Source: an uncultured Longilinea sp.
GTDB lineage: Bacteria > Chloroflexota > Anaerolineae > Anaerolineales > Anaerolineaceae
Assembly: GCA_937863945.1 (NCBI GenBank)
Contig: CALMIB010000257.1
Location: forward strand, 1 to 5,712
Length of the DNA: 5,712 nt
Direction of reading: 5' to 3'
Under the pieces are notes generated by a model. That model was given only the letters and a program-made list of their open reading frames with translations, had not been told where the DNA came from and did no database searches. This document shows positions 5,003 to 5,712 of this stretch, one piece after another. The position numbers and the translations under genes are program-made. Position 1 is the first letter of the stretch. Each line of letters opens with the position of its first letter.

Positions 5003-5712
5003 ATGAGTTCTCCACTTGATCATCTCGAACGCAGGCTTCAATCCATCATCGAAGCCAGTACCCGGCTTTTTGGACGAAGCAACCGCCAGGATGAGTTGAC
5101 CCGCCAGTTGGTCGCCGCGCTCTATGACCAGCTTCCCGCGCAGCTCTACGGCGACCCGGTCGCGCCGGACCAGTTCACCATTTACCTGCACCCCGAAAAC
5201 ATTGCCACCTGGCAGCAACCCCAGTGGATGGATTGGATCGGCCGGATGGTGGACGACGCCCTGCTGAACGCCGGTTTTTCAATCCCGGGGCATCCGGCCA
5301 TCCAGTTTGCGCCAGCGGCCGACTTGCAGCCGGATGAATTGCGCCTCCAAACCGCGCATTCGGCTGATGTGCTGGGGTCAACCGCGGCGATGCCGGTGAC
5401 GGGTGAATTGCGCGCTCCCATGCCGCGGCAGGACCCCCCCCCGGTCAACGCTTACCTGATTATCCAGGGCAATCAGACCGTTTCCATCTCCCAAAACGTA
5501 TTTAACATCGGGCGAAGAACGGATAACGACCTGGTGCTGGATGATCCGCGCATCTCTCGCACCCACCTGCAAATTCGCGCCATTCGCGGCCACTATACCG
5601 TCTTCGACCTGAATTCCACCGGCGGTACACTGGTCAACGGAAACCCGGTCCGCGAGCATACGCTCGTGGCCGGAGACGTCATCACGATTGGGGGGATATC
5701 GCTAATTTACGG
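5003..5712 (+). CDS. FhaA-like protein: DUF3662 domain plus forkhead-associated (FHA) domain, 3' end cut by window edge
   Basis: An open frame from ATG 5003 runs to the right edge (236 full codons). Residues about 5-115 resemble the DUF3662 (FhaA N-terminal) domain, beginning LERRLQSIIEAST and containing the long helix with ELTRQLVAALYDQL. A Pro/Ala-rich linker (about 125-149) leads to an FHA domain, a phosphothreonine-binding module. Its motifs are IGRRTDNDLVLDD at 169-181, RISRTHLQI at 183-191 and NSTGGTLVNG at 204-213, including the phosphopeptide-contacting GR, S..H and N-G residues. It ends GDVITIGGISLIYG, the usual last strand, so the true stop is probably near. In actinobacteria FhaA partners Ser/Thr kinases and cell-wall proteins; here the linker is much shorter. 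Such genes often precede other FHA, kinase or phosphatase genes, which would lie beyond this window. No Shine-Dalgarno is seen; a -10 box almost abuts the ATG. Confidence 0.88.
   Translation, partial: MSSPLDHLERRLQSIIEASTRLFGRSNRQDELTRQLVAALYDQLPAQLYGDPVAPDQFTIYLHPENIATWQQPQWMDWIGRMVDDALLNAGFSIPGHPAIQFAPAADLQPDELRLQTAHSADVLGSTAAMPVTGELRAPMPRQDPPPVNAYLIIQGNQTVSISQNVFNIGRRTDNDLVLDDPRISRTHLQIRAIRGHYTVFDLNSTGGTLVNGNPVREHTLVAGDVITIGGISLIY
5434..5442 (+). repeat. Nine-cytosine homopolymer in the linker of the FhaA-like gene
   Basis: Nine consecutive C's encode a Pro-Pro-Pro stretch at about residues 145-147, between the DUF3662 and FHA domains. A one-base slip would frameshift the FHA domain away. 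It could be a phase-variable tract or simply a proline-rich linker; the frame is intact in this copy. Confidence 0.6.

Noticed and set aside
1..5712. Defence system, mobile element, CRISPR or tRNA content
   Set aside because: No transposase, integrase, direct-repeat array or tRNA cloverleaf was recognised. The RtcB-archease pair alone is a known housekeeping or RNA-repair module, not evidence of a defence island.

Overview
The window is 5.7 kb of gene-dense bacterial chromosome with moderately high GC. It holds seven protein genes: five complete and two cut by the window edges. It shows no RNA gene, mobile element or CRISPR array. A short DUF3662-FHA (FhaA-type) protein, an archease-RtcB pair, a CehA/McbA-like PHP hydrolase and a stand-alone SecG together suggest Chloroflexota, perhaps Anaerolineae. 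That is an inference from gene content; there is no rRNA or other phylogenetic marker here.

Layout. From 1123 down to the left edge, on the minus strand, is a peptide/oligopeptide ABC transporter substrate-binding protein, truncated at its C-terminus. Upstream of it, also on the minus strand, is secG (1228-1449). secG has a GTG start, a perfect AGGAGG ribosome site and a TTGACG-18-TATAAT promoter. A strong hairpin followed by six T's lies between secG and the substrate-binding gene. Facing away from secG, on the plus strand, are a PHP-domain metallohydrolase (1514-2578) and, 2 bp later, a YbaK/EbsC-type aminoacyl-tRNA deacylase (2581-3078). This pair converges with only 2 bp to spare on rtcB (3081-4532, minus), which follows an archease gene (4564-4980, minus). 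Divergent from archease, 22 bp away, an FhaA-like forkhead-associated protein starts at 5003 and runs off the right edge.

Function. Archease and RtcB form a complete RNA-ligase module: RtcB joins 2',3'-cyclic phosphate (or 3'-phosphate) and 5'-OH RNA ends, and archease speeds its guanylylation. Every active-site residue I could place in RtcB is present. The nearby YbaK-type protein edits mischarged tRNA, so two genes in 2 kb act on RNA or tRNA quality, though they lie on opposite strands. SecG and the substrate-binding protein belong to export and nutrient uptake.

The most unusual feature is the 22-bp archease/FhaA intergenic gap. It contains the palindrome TATAATTATA, which offers -10 boxes in both directions. 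They sit so close to both start codons that leaderless or almost leaderless transcripts are predicted, and neither gene has a Shine-Dalgarno sequence. I found no clearly novel multi-gene system.
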